The notes under the pieces are model-generated. The model made no database searches and was not told where the DNA came from. It worked only from the letters and a program-made list of their open reading frames with translations. The position numbers and the translations under genes are program-made. Source: Marinobacterium iners DSM 11526 (GTDB lineage: Bacteria; Pseudomonadota; Gammaproteobacteria; Pseudomonadales; Balneatricaceae). Taken from it: a stretch of 64,000 nucleotides of DNA. Below are positions 7,787 through 16,680 of this stretch, one piece after another (the first letter of the stretch is position 1; each line of letters starts with the position of its first letter). The stretch lies in the NCBI RefSeq assembly GCF_900107855.1, contig NZ_FNRJ01000002.1:194453-258452 (forward strand). Reading direction: 5' to 3'.

Positions 7787-9567
7787 TCGAACATCTCCAT
7801 CCTGCTGCTGCCGACACCCGTTGTTGGGCCATCGGTTTCAAGTGGGGCTTTCGCCAGGGCGTGCATCACAGCCCAGGCAAGGTCGGCATGGCCGGTGGTG
7901 CCATTGCGGCCGGCCATGAACGTGATATGACGGCCGCTGGCCGTGGTGGTCTTCCGGATCGCCATGAAGGCCTGCGCGATATCGACCCAACCGGCATCGA
8001 ATTCCAGCCGGCCTTTGCTGATCAGCTGATAGGCTTTCATCACCAGCTGGCCTTTCACCTCGGGGTTGTATTGGTACTGCACTGCTGCCGGGAAGAACTT
8101 GCGGACCAGCTGGTAAACGGATGAGCCAATGCCCGTGGTGTCGATACCAACGTGGGTGACGTTGTACTTCAGCGTCATCTGACGGATCTGCTCTGCCTGG
8201 TCCTCGTAGTCCAGCCCTCTGAACTGGCGCCGCTCGATCACGCGGTATTTGCCGCCGGGTTTCTCGGGCGGGAGGATCACCGCCAGGCCTGCGTTGTCGC
8301 CAGTTTCTGTTTCGCCGTTGGGGTCGTAGCCGATCCAGACCGGTTGGTTGCCCACCGGCTTGGGTGCGAACGGCTTGAAGTCGCTCCACACTTCCCAGCT
8401 GTCGACCATGCAGCGCTGCATCATCATCAGGCCGAACAGACTCTTGTTGTCGTCGACAAACTGGCACATCAGCAGGTTTTCGTATTCCGGCTCGCTGTAC
8501 TCCAGGCGCAGCTGATCCAGATCGAACAGGTCGCAGCCCTGGGCAACCGCATCTTCCACCGTAACGATGTGACGCCACTGACCGTCCGGGCAATACAGAC
8601 CGTTTTTTAGTGCTGCGTGGCTGATATCGATATCGACGCGCTCGGCTTTTTTCCTGCGTTTGTTGAACAGCTCGCCGGACCAGTACGGGTATGCGTCGTG
8701 GCTCAGGCTGGATGGCGTGCTGAAGTAGGTCTGCCGCCACTTTTTGTGCATTGCCATGCCGGAGGCGACTTTACGAAGCGTCTGGAACTGGTAGGTCCAG
8801 AAGTACTCATCGAAGTACAGGTTGCCGTGGTATGACTGGGCCGTTCGAGCGTTGGTACCGAGGAAGTACAGCGTGGCACCGTTCGACAGCACAATCGGGT
8901 CGCCGGTCAGCTCCCAGTCGGCCACATCCCGTGCGTATGCCTGGATATACTCCTTGAACACATGGGCCTGGGCCTTGGATGCCGACAGGAAGATCTGGTT
9001 GCGGCCGGTCTCGACCGCATCGAGCAGCGCTTCCCGGGCGAAGTAGTATGTGGCTCCGATCTGGCGGCTCTTGAGGATGTTCCGGATACGGTATTTTTCA
9101 CCGGCCCGGTACCAGTGTTTCTGGTAGTCAAACAGCTCATCAAAGAAGGCGGCACGGAGCAGCTCGGCGATCTCATCCGTGACCTCGTTTTTCGTCGGCT
9201 TTTTGCGCTCGCCCTTGTTGCGGTTGGCCACCTTCGGGTTCAGGTCGCCCTCGTGACCGCCGGGCTCCTGATACCGGCGCACCCGTGCCATACGCTCGAT
9301 CTGCCGACCGAGCAAGTCTATTTCCTTGAAGTCGCGGCCTTCCTTGGGGTCTTTCATTACAAGCTGGATCAGTCTAGCCTCTACGGCAAACTCGACCCGC
9401 TCGATGGGTTTAGTCTCATCCCATGCGTCGCGTTTTTTCCAGCTGTGAACCGTGGCGGCCTTCTCGCCCAGCTGCTCCGCAATACGGGCAACGCGAAACC
9501 CCTGCCAGTACAGCAGCCTGGCAAGGCGTCGCGGGTCCAACTCTGTCACGTCAGTCAGTGCATTCAT
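7783..9567 (-). CDS. P: Terminase large subunit, ATPase (P2 gpP family)
   Basis: A 594-residue packaging motor. The N-terminal 50 residues form an HTH (ARIAEQLGEKAATVHSWKKR) typical of this family. A Walker A variant KSRQIGAT is near residue 182 and the Walker B region reads LYFDEYFW near residue 268; the C-terminal third is a nuclease-like fold with GYDPNG and GIDTTGIG. The start MNALTDVTELDPRR is chosen over an upstream in-frame ATG because family members begin here. It couples ATP hydrolysis to DNA translocation through the portal. Confidence 0.93.
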   Translation of the reverse strand: MNALTDVTELDPRRLARLLYWQGFRVARIAEQLGEKAATVHSWKKRDAWDETKPIERVEFAVEARLIQLVMKDPKEGRDFKEIDLLGRQIERMARVRRYQEPGGHEGDLNPKVANRNKGERKKPTKNEVTDEIAELLRAAFFDELFDYQKHWYRAGEKYRIRNILKSRQIGATYYFAREALLDAVETGRNQIFLSASKAQAHVFKEYIQAYARDVADWELTGDPIVLSNGATLYFLGTNARTAQSYHGNLYFDEYFWTYQFQTLRKVASGMAMHKKWRQTYFSTPSSLSHDAYPYWSGELFNKRRKKAERVDIDISHAALKNGLYCPDGQWRHIVTVEDAVAQGCDLFDLDQLRLEYSEPEYENLLMCQFVDDNKSLFGLMMMQRCMVDSWEVWSDFKPFAPKPVGNQPVWIGYDPNGETETGDNAGLAVILPPEKPGGKYRVIERRQFRGLDYEDQAEQIRQMTLKYNVTHVGIDTTGIGSSVYQLVRKFFPAAVQYQYNPEVKGQLVMKAYQLISKGRLEFDAGWVDIAQAFMAIRKTTTASGRHITFMAGRNGTTGHADLAWAVMHALAKAPLETDGPTTGVGSSRMEMFE

Positions 9568-9613
9568 GCCGCCAGAGTAGCGATCTAACCGCCTCCATCC
9601 CCCTCTTGTTCCG

Positions 9614-9632
9614 TGTATAGCCGCGCTATACA
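9614..9632. promoter_or_regulatory. Palindromic late-promoter activator site (O/P)
   Basis: TGTATA-GCCGCGC-TATACA is a near-perfect palindrome in the gap between the divergent P and O operons. The same 19-base pattern occurs before the V and FI operons. P2 late promoters carry TGT-N12-ACA sites for the zinc-finger activator Ogr; the spacer here is N13. A CGCGCG lies about 20 bases downstream, as at the other two copies. Confidence 0.6.
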
Positions 9633-9723
9633 AGTGGCGTCGATTGAAGCCCCGCGCGCATATGCCCACCCTGTCCTCATCGATAACGAACAGCAGCAGC
9701 TGAAATCAGACGAGGACAGACCG

Positions 9724-10548
9724 ATGGCCAAGAAGGCGCTGAAAAGCAAATGGTTTCGCGTAGGTGTTGAAGGTGACACCACGGACGGCCGCAAAATCGA
9801 GGCCGCCTGGCTGACCCAGATGGCCGCGAACTACAACCCCGAAAAGTACGGTGCCCGCGTCAACTGCGAGCATGTGCGCGGCATGGCGCCGGACAGCAGC
9901 TTCGGCGCCTTCGGTGATGTAACCGCCCTGAAGACCGAAACCATCAAGATCGATGGTGAAGACAAGGTGGCCCTGTATGCCCAGATCACGCCGAACGATG
10001 ACCTGATCGCGCTGAACAAAAAACGCAAGAAGGTCTACACCAGCATGGAAATCGACCACAACTTTGCCGACAAGGGCGAGGCGTACCTGGTCGGCCTGGC
10101 CGTGACCGACTCCCCTGCCTCGCTGGGCACTGAAATGCTGGAATTTGCAGCTACTCAGGCTGAAAAGAATCCGCTGAATGCTCGCAAGCAGAAGCCCGAG
10201 AACGTGTTCAGCGCCGCCCGTGAAGTCGAGCTGGAGTTCGAAGACAACACCTCCCTACTGACCCGCGTGAAAGAGATGCTGAGCCGCAACGAAGGCCAGC
10301 GCACCCAGAAAGACGGTGAGTTTTCTGAAGCGATCGAGGCGATCGCCGGCGAACTGGCCAGCCTGAAAGACCAGTTCAGCAAACTGAGCGACGGTGGCGA
10401 CAGCTCTGCACTCCAGCAGCTGCAAACCGATTTGAAAGCAGCCCGGGACGACCTGACCGAGCTGAAACAGAAACTCGACAACACCCCGAACTTCACCCAA
10501 CGCCCGGCTGCCTCTGGCGGCAAAGGAGAGCAGGTCACCGACTGCTAA
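9724..10548 (+). CDS. O: Capsid scaffolding protease (P2 gpO family)
   Basis: A 274-residue protein that combines a serine protease with a scaffold. Residues in the places of the P2 catalytic triad are visible: Asp21 in GDTTDGR, His50 in NCEHVRG and Ser107 in VYTSMEI. The C-terminal half is a helical, coiled-coil scaffold (residues about 190-260). The start is the ATG giving MAKKALKSK, which aligns with P2 gpO, rather than the in-frame ATG 111 bases earlier. Family knowledge: gpO cleaves capsid, portal and scaffold precursors during head assembly. It opens the rightward head operon. Confidence 0.93.
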   Translation: MAKKALKSKWFRVGVEGDTTDGRKIEAAWLTQMAANYNPEKYGARVNCEHVRGMAPDSSFGAFGDVTALKTETIKIDGEDKVALYAQITPNDDLIALNKKRKKVYTSMEIDHNFADKGEAYLVGLAVTDSPASLGTEMLEFAATQAEKNPLNARKQKPENVFSAAREVELEFEDNTSLLTRVKEMLSRNEGQRTQKDGEFSEAIEAIAGELASLKDQFSKLSDGGDSSALQQLQTDLKAARDDLTELKQKLDNTPNFTQRPAASGGKGEQVTDC

Positions 10549-10593
10549 GCCGGTACCGCCGAACGGACACACTCGAATCACTGGAGACAGACC

Positions 10594-11616
10594 ATGCGTA
10601 ACGAAACCCGCTTGAAGTTCAACGCCTACATGGCTCAGATCGGCACCCTGAACGGTGTCGCTGACCCGAGCGCGAAGTTCAACGTGCAGCCCTCTATCCA
10701 GCAGACGCTGGAAACCAAAATGCAGGAAAGCTCCGACTTCCTGAGCAAGATCAACATCATCGGTGTGCCCGAGATGCAGGGTGACAAACTGGGCCTTGGC
10801 ATCGGCAGTCCCATTGCCAGCAACACCGACACCACCACCAAGGATCGCCAGACTAAAGATCCGACCAACCTGGATGAGCGCGGCTACCTGTGCCGCAAGA
10901 ACAACAGCGACACCCATATCACCTATGCCAAGCTGGACCTGTGGGCCAAGTTCGCGGACTTCCAGACCCGCATCCGTGACGCCATCCTGCGCCGTCAGGC
11001 ACTGGACCGCATCACCATCGGGTTTAACGGCGTCAGCTACTCAGCTGATTCTGATATCGCCACCAACCCGATGCTGCAGGACGTGAACATCGGCTGGCTG
11101 CAGAAGTACCGCAGCGAAGCGGCTGAGCGTGTACTGGCTGAAGTGGTGGATGCCTCTGGCGAGGTAAGGGCCTATGAGGGCGGTGATTACGCCAACATCG
11201 ACGCGCTGGTATATGACGCCGTGAACAACCTGATCGAGCCCTGGTACCGCGAAGACACCGAGCTGGTAGCGATCATGGGCCGCGACCTGCTGGCCGACAA
11301 GTACTTCCCACTGGTGAACAAGAACCACGCCCCGACCGAAACTCTCGCGGCTGACCTGATCATCAGCCAGAAGCGTGTCGGCGGTCTGCCGGCTGTACGC
11401 GCACCGTTCGTACCGGCGGGCGCCATGTTGATCACCCGACTGGATAACCTGTCGATCTACTTCCAGGAAGGTGCGCGCCGTCGCCACCTCATGGACAACC
11501 CCAAGCGTGACCGTATCGAGAACTACGAGTCATCCAACGATGCCTACGTGATCGAAGACTACGGTGTGGGCTGCCTGATCGAAAACATCGTCACCGAGGC
11601 TCCGGCTGCTCCTTAA
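10594..11616 (+). CDS. N: Major capsid protein (P2 gpN family)
   Basis: A 340-residue protein that follows gpO by 45 bases and begins MRNETRLKFNAYMAQIGTLNG, matching the start of the P2 gpN family. It is expected to have the HK97 fold and to be trimmed at the N-terminus by gpO during maturation. Length agrees with the family (about 340-357). An AGAC/GGAGAC ribosome site precedes the ATG. Gene order O-N-M-L is as in P2. Confidence 0.93.
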   Translation: MRNETRLKFNAYMAQIGTLNGVADPSAKFNVQPSIQQTLETKMQESSDFLSKINIIGVPEMQGDKLGLGIGSPIASNTDTTTKDRQTKDPTNLDERGYLCRKNNSDTHITYAKLDLWAKFADFQTRIRDAILRRQALDRITIGFNGVSYSADSDIATNPMLQDVNIGWLQKYRSEAAERVLAEVVDASGEVRAYEGGDYANIDALVYDAVNNLIEPWYREDTELVAIMGRDLLADKYFPLVNKNHAPTETLAADLIISQKRVGGLPAVRAPFVPAGAMLITRLDNLSIYFQEGARRRHLMDNPKRDRIENYESSNDAYVIEDYGVGCLIENIVTEAPAAP

Positions 11617-11650
11617 GGAGCAGCCCAGCCACTGATCAAAAGGTGCTGAC

Positions 11651-12322
11651 ATGATCTCACCCGCAAAACGTCACCTGATGCGTGTGAAAGCGGCGCAAGA
11701 AGCCGCTGCCGCCGCTGACTCACAGGTACGCCCAGATGCCAGCCAGTACGAGCTGATGCTGGCCAAGCTTTACGAGGACAAACGCCGCTTGAAGGGCATC
11801 GAGTCGATGAAGGCTCGCGCCGAGCTCAAGCGGGAAATGCTGCCCGAGTACGAGCCGTACATCAAAGGCGTGCTGGAGTCCGATGCCGGCGTTCAAGACG
11901 ATGTGCTGACCACCCTCATGCTCTGGTGCATTGATGCCGGCGAATACGACGTCGCGCTGCTGCTGGCCGAATACGCCATGCGTCACAACCTGAGCATGGC
12001 CGATGCGTTCAGCCGCTCGCTGCCCTGCCTGCTGGCTGAACAGTTCGCCGAGGCAGTGCTGGTCAACAACGATGCTGTTCCTGAGGACGCGCTGCGCAAG
12101 GTGGGCGTGCTGACGGCTAGCCACGACATGCCCGATCAGGTGAAGGCGAAGCTGCACAAAGCGATCGGCATTGTGCTGGAAACCTCCGACCCGGCTGAAG
12201 CGCTGCACCACCTGAAAGTCGCCTTCGACTACGACGACCGCAGCGGCGTTAAAACCAAGATCAAGCAGCTGGAAAAGCAGCTGCAACAGAACAAGCCCGG
12301 CTCTGATTCAGAGCAGGCTTAA
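11651..12322 (+). CDS. M: Terminase small subunit, endonuclease (P2 gpM family)
   Basis: A 223-residue protein in the P2 M position. It begins MISPAKRHLMRVKAAQEAA, a start common in the family, and carries a Lys/Arg- and Glu-rich helical middle. Family knowledge says gpM provides the DNA-cutting activity at cos, working with the gpP ATPase. The C-terminal part (residues 150-215) is a helical region with KQLEKQLQQ near the end. Order and size fit; no catalytic residue could be assigned by eye. Confidence 0.88.
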   Translation: MISPAKRHLMRVKAAQEAAAAADSQVRPDASQYELMLAKLYEDKRRLKGIESMKARAELKREMLPEYEPYIKGVLESDAGVQDDVLTTLMLWCIDAGEYDVALLLAEYAMRHNLSMADAFSRSLPCLLAEQFAEAVLVNNDAVPEDALRKVGVLTASHDMPDQVKAKLHKAIGIVLETSDPAEALHHLKVAFDYDDRSGVKTKIKQLEKQLQQNKPGSDSEQA

Positions 12323-12342
12323 CCGAGCGTCCCAACGCGTCG

Positions 12343-12402
12343 GGCGGCAGGTGTGCTGATGTGGTTTTCCTCATTGACCAACTGAAGCACACCTCCACCG
12401 CC
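12343..12402 (+). other. Long intercistronic hairpin between M and L
   Basis: In the 104-base gap between M and L, GGTGTGCT (12350-12357) can pair with AGCACACC (12386-12393), extended by an outer GGCGG/CCGCC pairing. There is no T-run, so it is not a typical terminator. It could act as an RNA-processing or stability element that sets the level of L against the upstream head genes. Confidence 0.4.
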
Positions 12403-12426
12403 CACCTATTCAAAGTGAGATAAGCC

Positions 12427-12897
12427 ATGGCTGGACCCGGATTCGTCGCCAACTCACCCAGCATCGAAGAGCCCGATATCGCCAACAGCGCCTTCTGGCC
12501 GCATGTCTCGCTGACCGACTGCCGCGCGGTGATGCGCATCGGCTCCGAGATCACACCCGAGCGACTGCGCGAAGCGCTGATCAACGGCATCATCGATACC
12601 AATGCGGATTTGGCTGCTTGGCGGTTTACCCAGGAGCAGGCCGGCCATGCGGATCTGGCAGCGGTACCGGCAGAAGAGATCGACGGCGACAGCATCAACC
12701 TAACCCTGTACCGCCGCGCCGTCTACAACTTCGCCAAGGCTGAGCTGACCGAGCGCTACCGCGACTACGACAGCACCCTGCAGGGTGGCGACCGTGCTGA
12801 CAACCTCGACCCGACCATCGACCAGTACCGCCGTCAGGCCATTCTGGCCATCCGCCAGATCAGCGGCCGGCAGCGCACCACAGTGGATCTGATCTGA
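12427..12897 (+). CDS. L: Head completion/stabilization protein (P2 gpL family)
   Basis: A 156-residue protein that matches gpL of P2-like phages in place and in features such as the N-terminal FVANSPS and the C-terminal RRQAILAIRQISGR. gpL closes filled heads and forms the head-tail connector. The ATG is preceded by GTGAGATAAGCC, a modest ribosome site. Its TGA overlaps the ATG of gene X, showing translational coupling. Confidence 0.9.
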   Translation: MAGPGFVANSPSIEEPDIANSAFWPHVSLTDCRAVMRIGSEITPERLREALINGIIDTNADLAAWRFTQEQAGHADLAAVPAEEIDGDSINLTLYRRAVYNFAKAELTERYRDYDSTLQGGDRADNLDPTIDQYRRQAILAIRQISGRQRTTVDLI

Positions 12898-13109
12898 TGG
12901 CCACTCAGGTGCGGGCTCAGCAAGGCGACACCGTCGACCTGATCTGCTGGCGACACTACGGCCGCACAGGTCGCGTCACCGAGCAGGTCTACGCCGTCAA
13001 CCCCGGCCTGTGCGAGTTAGGCCCCGTATTGCCCCACGGCCACCTGATCACGTTACCCGCCCTGGCAGACAGCACGCCGGTCACCAAAACGCTCCAACTC
13101 TGGGATTAA
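12897..13109 (+). CDS. X: Tail protein X (P2 gpX family)
   Basis: A 70-residue protein with the LysM-like composition of phage tail protein X: VRAQQGDTVDLICWRHYGRTG near the start and NPGLCELGPVLPHG later. In P2 gpX is needed for tail completion, probably at the head-proximal end or tail lumen. Its start codon overlaps the gpL stop by one base. Length equals that of P2 gpX (about 67). Confidence 0.92.
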   Translation: MATQVRAQQGDTVDLICWRHYGRTGRVTEQVYAVNPGLCELGPVLPHGHLITLPALADSTPVTKTLQLWD

Positions 13110-13119
13110 GGAGAGCCCC

Positions 13120-13473
13120 ATGGCAGAGCCCAGCACTACCACCGCCATTGCAGTTGCCACCACCGGTGTCGGCCTGGCCGCCATCTTCCCTGGCATTGAT
13201 GGCAACGCCCTGATCGGCGCGTTCGCGGGGGCCACCCTGTTCGTCATGTCAGCCAAAGAGCTGCGCCATTGGGTGCGGGGTGTCTACCTGATGATCAGTC
13301 TGGTAATGGGGTACATCGCAGCACCAGAGATCACAAGTCTGACATTCATCGAACAGACCGGAGTTGCCAGCTTCTTGGGTTCAGTGTTCTGCATCTCTGC
13401 GACCTTGCCGATGATCCGGCAACTGGAAGACGGCAACCTCATTCAACTGATCATTGAGTGGTGGAGAAAATGA
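13120..13473 (+). CDS. Putative holin (phage_holin_8-like)
   Basis: A 117-residue protein with three hydrophobic segments (about residues 10-30, 50-70 and 78-98) and a short charged C-terminus ending EWWRK. Position directly after X and before the endolysin is where P2 has its holin gene Y. It looks like the small inner-membrane proteins annotated as putative holins in marine and Pseudomonas P2-like phages. Holins form membrane lesions that time lysis. An AGGAGA site precedes the ATG. Confidence 0.7.
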   Translation: MAEPSTTTAIAVATTGVGLAAIFPGIDGNALIGAFAGATLFVMSAKELRHWVRGVYLMISLVMGYIAAPEITSLTFIEQTGVASFLGSVFCISATLPMIRQLEDGNLIQLIIEWWRK

Positions 13474-13760
13474 ATCTGCTCGACCTGATCGTATTCGTCA
13501 GCGCCGCCGGCACCTGCCTGCGGCTGCTGTTCTACCGCCGTGGCGCGGCCCGCTTTAAACGGCATGTATCACTGCTGGCCTGGCTGGTGATTGTCGTGAC
13601 CGGCTCGGTCGCCCTGTGCATCGTCACCGGCAAAATCAGCAGCACTCAGATCCACCCGATCGGCATCCTGATGCTCTGCCTGCTAACAGCCGCCACTTGG
13701 TATGCACGCGGCAATATCGCTCAACTGATCCGACTCGCAAGGGGGCACCAGTGGAACTGA
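13470..13760 (+). CDS. Second lysis membrane protein, holin/antiholin-like
   Basis: A 96-residue protein with about three membrane segments (residues 5-20, 34-55 and 60-82), resembling 3TM phage holin families. The ATG at 13470 overlaps the previous stop as ATGA and is preferred over an in-frame GTG 12 bases earlier. Two consecutive membrane proteins followed by an endolysin suggest a holin/antiholin pair. Which one makes the hole cannot be told from sequence. Confidence 0.65.
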   Translation: MNLLDLIVFVSAAGTCLRLLFYRRGAARFKRHVSLLAWLVIVVTGSVALCIVTGKISSTQIHPIGILMLCLLTAATWYARGNIAQLIRLARGHQWN

Positions 13761-14575
13761 ACAACACGCAGTTTTGGCAACGCGGTGATCAAGGTCCGTC
13801 CGTTCGGCTGATCCAAACCCACCTGCGCACCCACGGCTATCTGATCGCTGTCGATGGCGTTTTCGGCAACGAAACCGACCGCGCCGTGCGTGCTTTCCAG
13901 CATGCCCATCGCCTCATCGTTGATGGCGTGGTCGGTGAAAAGACCTACGAGGCCCTGCTCGGTCGCAGTGCTGATCACTTCCTGGGGGATGACGATATCG
14001 CCGAGGCCGCCGACCTGCTGGACGTTGATCCTGCGGCCGTATATGCGGTGAAAGCGATCGAGAGCCGTGGCAATGGCTTCTTGCCCGGTGGCCGTGTCGC
14101 CATCCTGTACGAACGCCACATCATGCGCCGCCGTCTGTTGGCCAACGGCTTCAGCCGTGCGGACGTGGCCGCCCTATGCACCCGCTACCCCGGCCTGATC
14201 AACAAAACCCCCGGCGGCTACCGAGGCCTCAGCGCTGAGCATTTCCGCCTTAGCAACGCCAGCCAGATCCACGCAACGAGCGCGCTGGAATCCTGTAGTT
14301 GGGGGCTTTTTCAGATCATGGGCTTCCACTGGGAGCGGCTGGGCTTCGACAGCGTAGACGACTTCGTTGCTCAACAGCGCACTAATGAGCGTTGCCAATT
14401 GTGGACATTCATCTCGTTTATTCAGACAGATGGAGAGCTGTGGAAAACCCTGCAGGCCCGCGACTGGACCGCCTTTGCCCGCCGCTACAACGGCCCCGGC
14501 TACAAGAAAAACAAGTACGACACCCGGCTGGCTGACGCCTATGCCCGTTACTCAAATCAGGAGGTTGCCGCATGA
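13751..14575 (+). CDS. Endolysin: peptidoglycan-binding plus N-acetylmuramidase domains
   Basis: A 274-residue protein read from a GTG start that overlaps the previous stop. Residues 5-70 form a PG_binding_1 repeat (GDQGPSVRLIQTHLRTHGY, DGVFGNETDRAVRAFQ, DGVVGEKTYEAL). Residues 85-265 match the N-acetylmuramidase family, with the likely catalytic Glu in AIESRGNGF and the VAILYERHIM motif. No signal peptide is present, so export should depend on the holin. It takes the place of P2 gpK. The domain order is clear; the choice of GTG is supported by the full binding domain. Confidence 0.9.
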   Translation: MELNNTQFWQRGDQGPSVRLIQTHLRTHGYLIAVDGVFGNETDRAVRAFQHAHRLIVDGVVGEKTYEALLGRSADHFLGDDDIAEAADLLDVDPAAVYAVKAIESRGNGFLPGGRVAILYERHIMRRRLLANGFSRADVAALCTRYPGLINKTPGGYRGLSAEHFRLSNASQIHATSALESCSWGLFQIMGFHWERLGFDSVDDFVAQQRTNERCQLWTFISFIQTDGELWKTLQARDWTAFARRYNGPGYKKNKYDTRLADAYARYSNQEVAA

Positions 14576-14856
14576 AACGTATCCTTGTTGCACTACTTAT
14601 CACATGTGTCTTAGTCGGCTGCTCAGCCCCGCGCTTCCAAGACGGCTACCAGCTGGGCGACCTGTCAGCCACAGCCGTGGATGGCACCGTGCACGTAGTC
14701 ACCCTGCAAACCCGCCACTGTGCAGAGTCCGACCCGGTGGCCCGTGCCATCCTGCTGCGGATGATTCGCGTGGCCGTGCCGGGCTACCCGGCCGATGGCC
14801 TGTGCACCGATCTACTGGACCTGCTGGAAGAGGATCAGACCGATGAAATACCGTAA
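14572..14856 (+). CDS. Small lipoprotein in lysis cassette (possible spanin)
   Basis: A 94-residue protein with a lipoprotein signal: MKRILVALLITCVLVGCSAP, lipobox LVGC with Cys17 as the lipidated residue. It overlaps the endolysin stop by four bases. An outer-membrane lipoprotein right after the endolysin would suit an Rz1-type spanin role, but no partner Rz gene is apparent and the mature part is not proline-rich, so the spanin idea is only inferred. Confidence 0.6.
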   Translation: MKRILVALLITCVLVGCSAPRFQDGYQLGDLSATAVDGTVHVVTLQTRHCAESDPVARAILLRMIRVAVPGYPADGLCTDLLDLLEEDQTDEIP

Positions 14857-15277
14857 GCGCAACTGGAAATACGACCTGCCAGAGAGCGAGACCTTCCAGA
14901 CGCGTATCAAACCGGATCGCACCCTGAAAACCGACTGGATCACCCTGCAGCCAGACGGCACCCTGACGCTCGAAGCGGGCTACGCATGGGACGGCCCATC
15001 CGGCCCCACCGTCGACACCCCCAACAGCATGCGCGGCAGCGCCATACACGATGCCCTGTACCAGCTCATGAAGCAGGGCCTGCTCGACATAAAATGGTTT
15101 GACGAGAGCAACCGTGAATTTTTGCGCTGGCTGAAAAAAGACGGCATGTGGTACCTGCGCCGCCGCGGCTGGTACCGTGCTGTACAGCTGTACGGCGAGG
15201 ACTACATGACCCGGGGCCATGACGACCAAACCATCTACATCGCCCCATCCGGAGAGGTCTATGCGCAAGCCACTTGA
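14843..15277 (+). CDS. DUF1353-like phage protein
   Basis: A 144-residue protein that starts inside the end of the lipoprotein gene. It matches the DUF1353 pattern: an AGYAWDGPSGPT segment near residue 45-56 followed by SAIHDALYQL (about 66-75), with His-Asp as a possible metal or catalytic pair. DUF1353 proteins are common near phage lysis genes but their function is unknown to me. The start is the ATG giving MKYRKRNWKYDL. A tail gene follows with an overlap of 17 bases. Confidence 0.65.
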   Translation: MKYRKRNWKYDLPESETFQTRIKPDRTLKTDWITLQPDGTLTLEAGYAWDGPSGPTVDTPNSMRGSAIHDALYQLMKQGLLDIKWFDESNREFLRWLKKDGMWYLRRRGWYRAVQLYGEDYMTRGHDDQTIYIAPSGEVYAQAT

Positions 15278-15719
15278 ACTGCGTGAATACCTGATCGCCA
15301 GCGTGCGTGACCTCAAGCGCAATCCCGAGAAGCTGCAGATCTTCATCGACCGCGGCAACCTGCAGGCACGGCTGCAAGCCAGCCTGCACTTTGAATACCA
15401 GTACACCCTGAACCTGATCATCAGCGATCTGGCCGACCATACCGATACCGTGCTGGTACCGCTGCTGGCATGGGTCAAACACGCCCAGCCCGAAATGGAA
15501 GATGATGCGATCCAGTTTGAGGCCGACATCATCGACCACCGAAAGATCGACCTCAGCATCACTCTGCCCCTCACCGAGCGGGTACTGGTGAACCGCACCG
15601 CCGAAGGCAACTACACCACCGAGCACCTGCCCGAGCCGGTACCGGAATGGAACCTGCCCGAGCCGGTGCTATTCAAAACGCTCTGGCACGATAACGAAAA
15701 GCTGACGCCTGATGAGTGA
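15261..15719 (+). CDS. R: Tail completion protein R (P2 gpR family)
   Basis: A 152-residue protein beginning MRKPLELREYLIASV, typical of P2 gpR. An in-frame upstream ATG exists but this start has a GGAGAGG ribosome site and aligns with the family. gpR with gpS completes the tail at its head-proximal end. It precedes S with an 8-base overlap, as in P2. Confidence 0.9.
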   Translation: MRKPLELREYLIASVRDLKRNPEKLQIFIDRGNLQARLQASLHFEYQYTLNLIISDLADHTDTVLVPLLAWVKHAQPEMEDDAIQFEADIIDHRKIDLSITLPLTERVLVNRTAEGNYTTEHLPEPVPEWNLPEPVLFKTLWHDNEKLTPDE

Positions 15720-16158
15720 CCTGCAGCGGCTGGAAACATGGGCAACCCCACTGCTGGAAAAGTTGGGGCCAAAGGAACGCAAGCGCCTTGCCCGTACCAT
15801 CTCCATCGAACTGCGCCGATCGCAACGCCAGCGCATCGCCGAACAGCGCAACCCCGATGGCAGCGCCTATGCCCCCAGACGCGGGCAAGCCAAAACCGGC
15901 CGGGTACGGCGAAAAGCGATGTTCACCAAGCTGCGCACCACCAAGTACCTGAAAGCCAAGTACAACGCCAACAGCGTCAGCACGGGGTTCTTCGGCGATA
16001 TCGCGATACTTGCTCGTGTGCATCATTACGGCCTGCGCGATCGCGTGGCCCCAAGCGGCCCCGATGTGAAGTACGAACAGCGCGAACTGGTCGGATGGAC
16101 CGAAACCGATATCGACCTGGTGCAGGATCTGCTGATTGAGCATCTGGCCGCTGGGTAA
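15712..16158 (+). CDS. S: Tail completion protein S, virion morphogenesis (P2 gpS family)
   Basis: A 148-residue basic protein with the family pattern SIELRRSQRQRIAEQRNPDG followed by a middle VHHYGLRDRV motif. gpS works with gpR in tail completion and stability. It ends the head/lysis operon; an AT-rich accessory gene and then a late promoter site follow. Confidence 0.9.
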   Translation: MSDLQRLETWATPLLEKLGPKERKRLARTISIELRRSQRQRIAEQRNPDGSAYAPRRGQAKTGRVRRKAMFTKLRTTKYLKAKYNANSVSTGFFGDIAILARVHHYGLRDRVAPSGPDVKYEQRELVGWTETDIDLVQDLLIEHLAAG

Positions 16159-16206
16159 GGTTTCGCTTTACACTGTGCATTCCACAAACCATCAAAGGAC
16201 TGAGAC

Positions 16207-16680
16207 ATGCGACTCTCACACATAGCCTTGGCTTTATTGCTTTTGAGTAACCCTGCTTTAGCAGATGTGTTGTGCGACTCCCCCGCTTCCTCCATAGCCC
16301 ATAACAAAACAAACAATGAAATCTTGGCATTGGCCCAGAAAAAAGACCCTGATATCAAAAAGATATTGTGTGGCGTTTTGACTGAAGTGAATGCCTTAGA
16401 GAAGGGTTATACGGCTGCTCCTGATTACGAAAACGCTGTAGTAATTGCAGAAAACTACGATCAAAGGTTTCAAGCAATCCAGCGCCTGAGTGACATCACG
16501 CTGTTCAGGCATGAGTTCAATGGCGAAAACTACCCTCAGTTTGTCATGGCTGATACAAGCTGGCATCAAGGGGAAGAGCTTCAAGCCGGCCCATATCGAG
16601 TATTGGGTGTTCAGAAATTCACATCAGCAAATGGTTTCCCAGTCCAACTCCTGATCTTAGAGCTCTTTCAGTTCTATTAA
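16207..16680 (+). CDS. Secreted hypothetical protein, probable moron
   Basis: A 157-residue protein with a clear signal peptide (MRLSHIALALLLLSNPALA, cut before Asp20) and two cysteines near residues 23 and 55 that could form a disulfide. No domain is recognised. Its codon use is visibly more AT-rich than the flanking S and V genes. P2 carries its own non-essential orf30 at this same S-V gap, a known site for added genes. A periplasmic product from a prophage may alter the lysogen envelope or block superinfection; this is inference. Confidence 0.65.
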   Translation: MRLSHIALALLLLSNPALADVLCDSPASSIAHNKTNNEILALAQKKDPDIKKILCGVLTEVNALEKGYTAAPDYENAVVIAENYDQRFQAIQRLSDITLFRHEFNGENYPQFVMADTSWHQGEELQAGPYRVLGVQKFTSANGFPVQLLILELFQFY

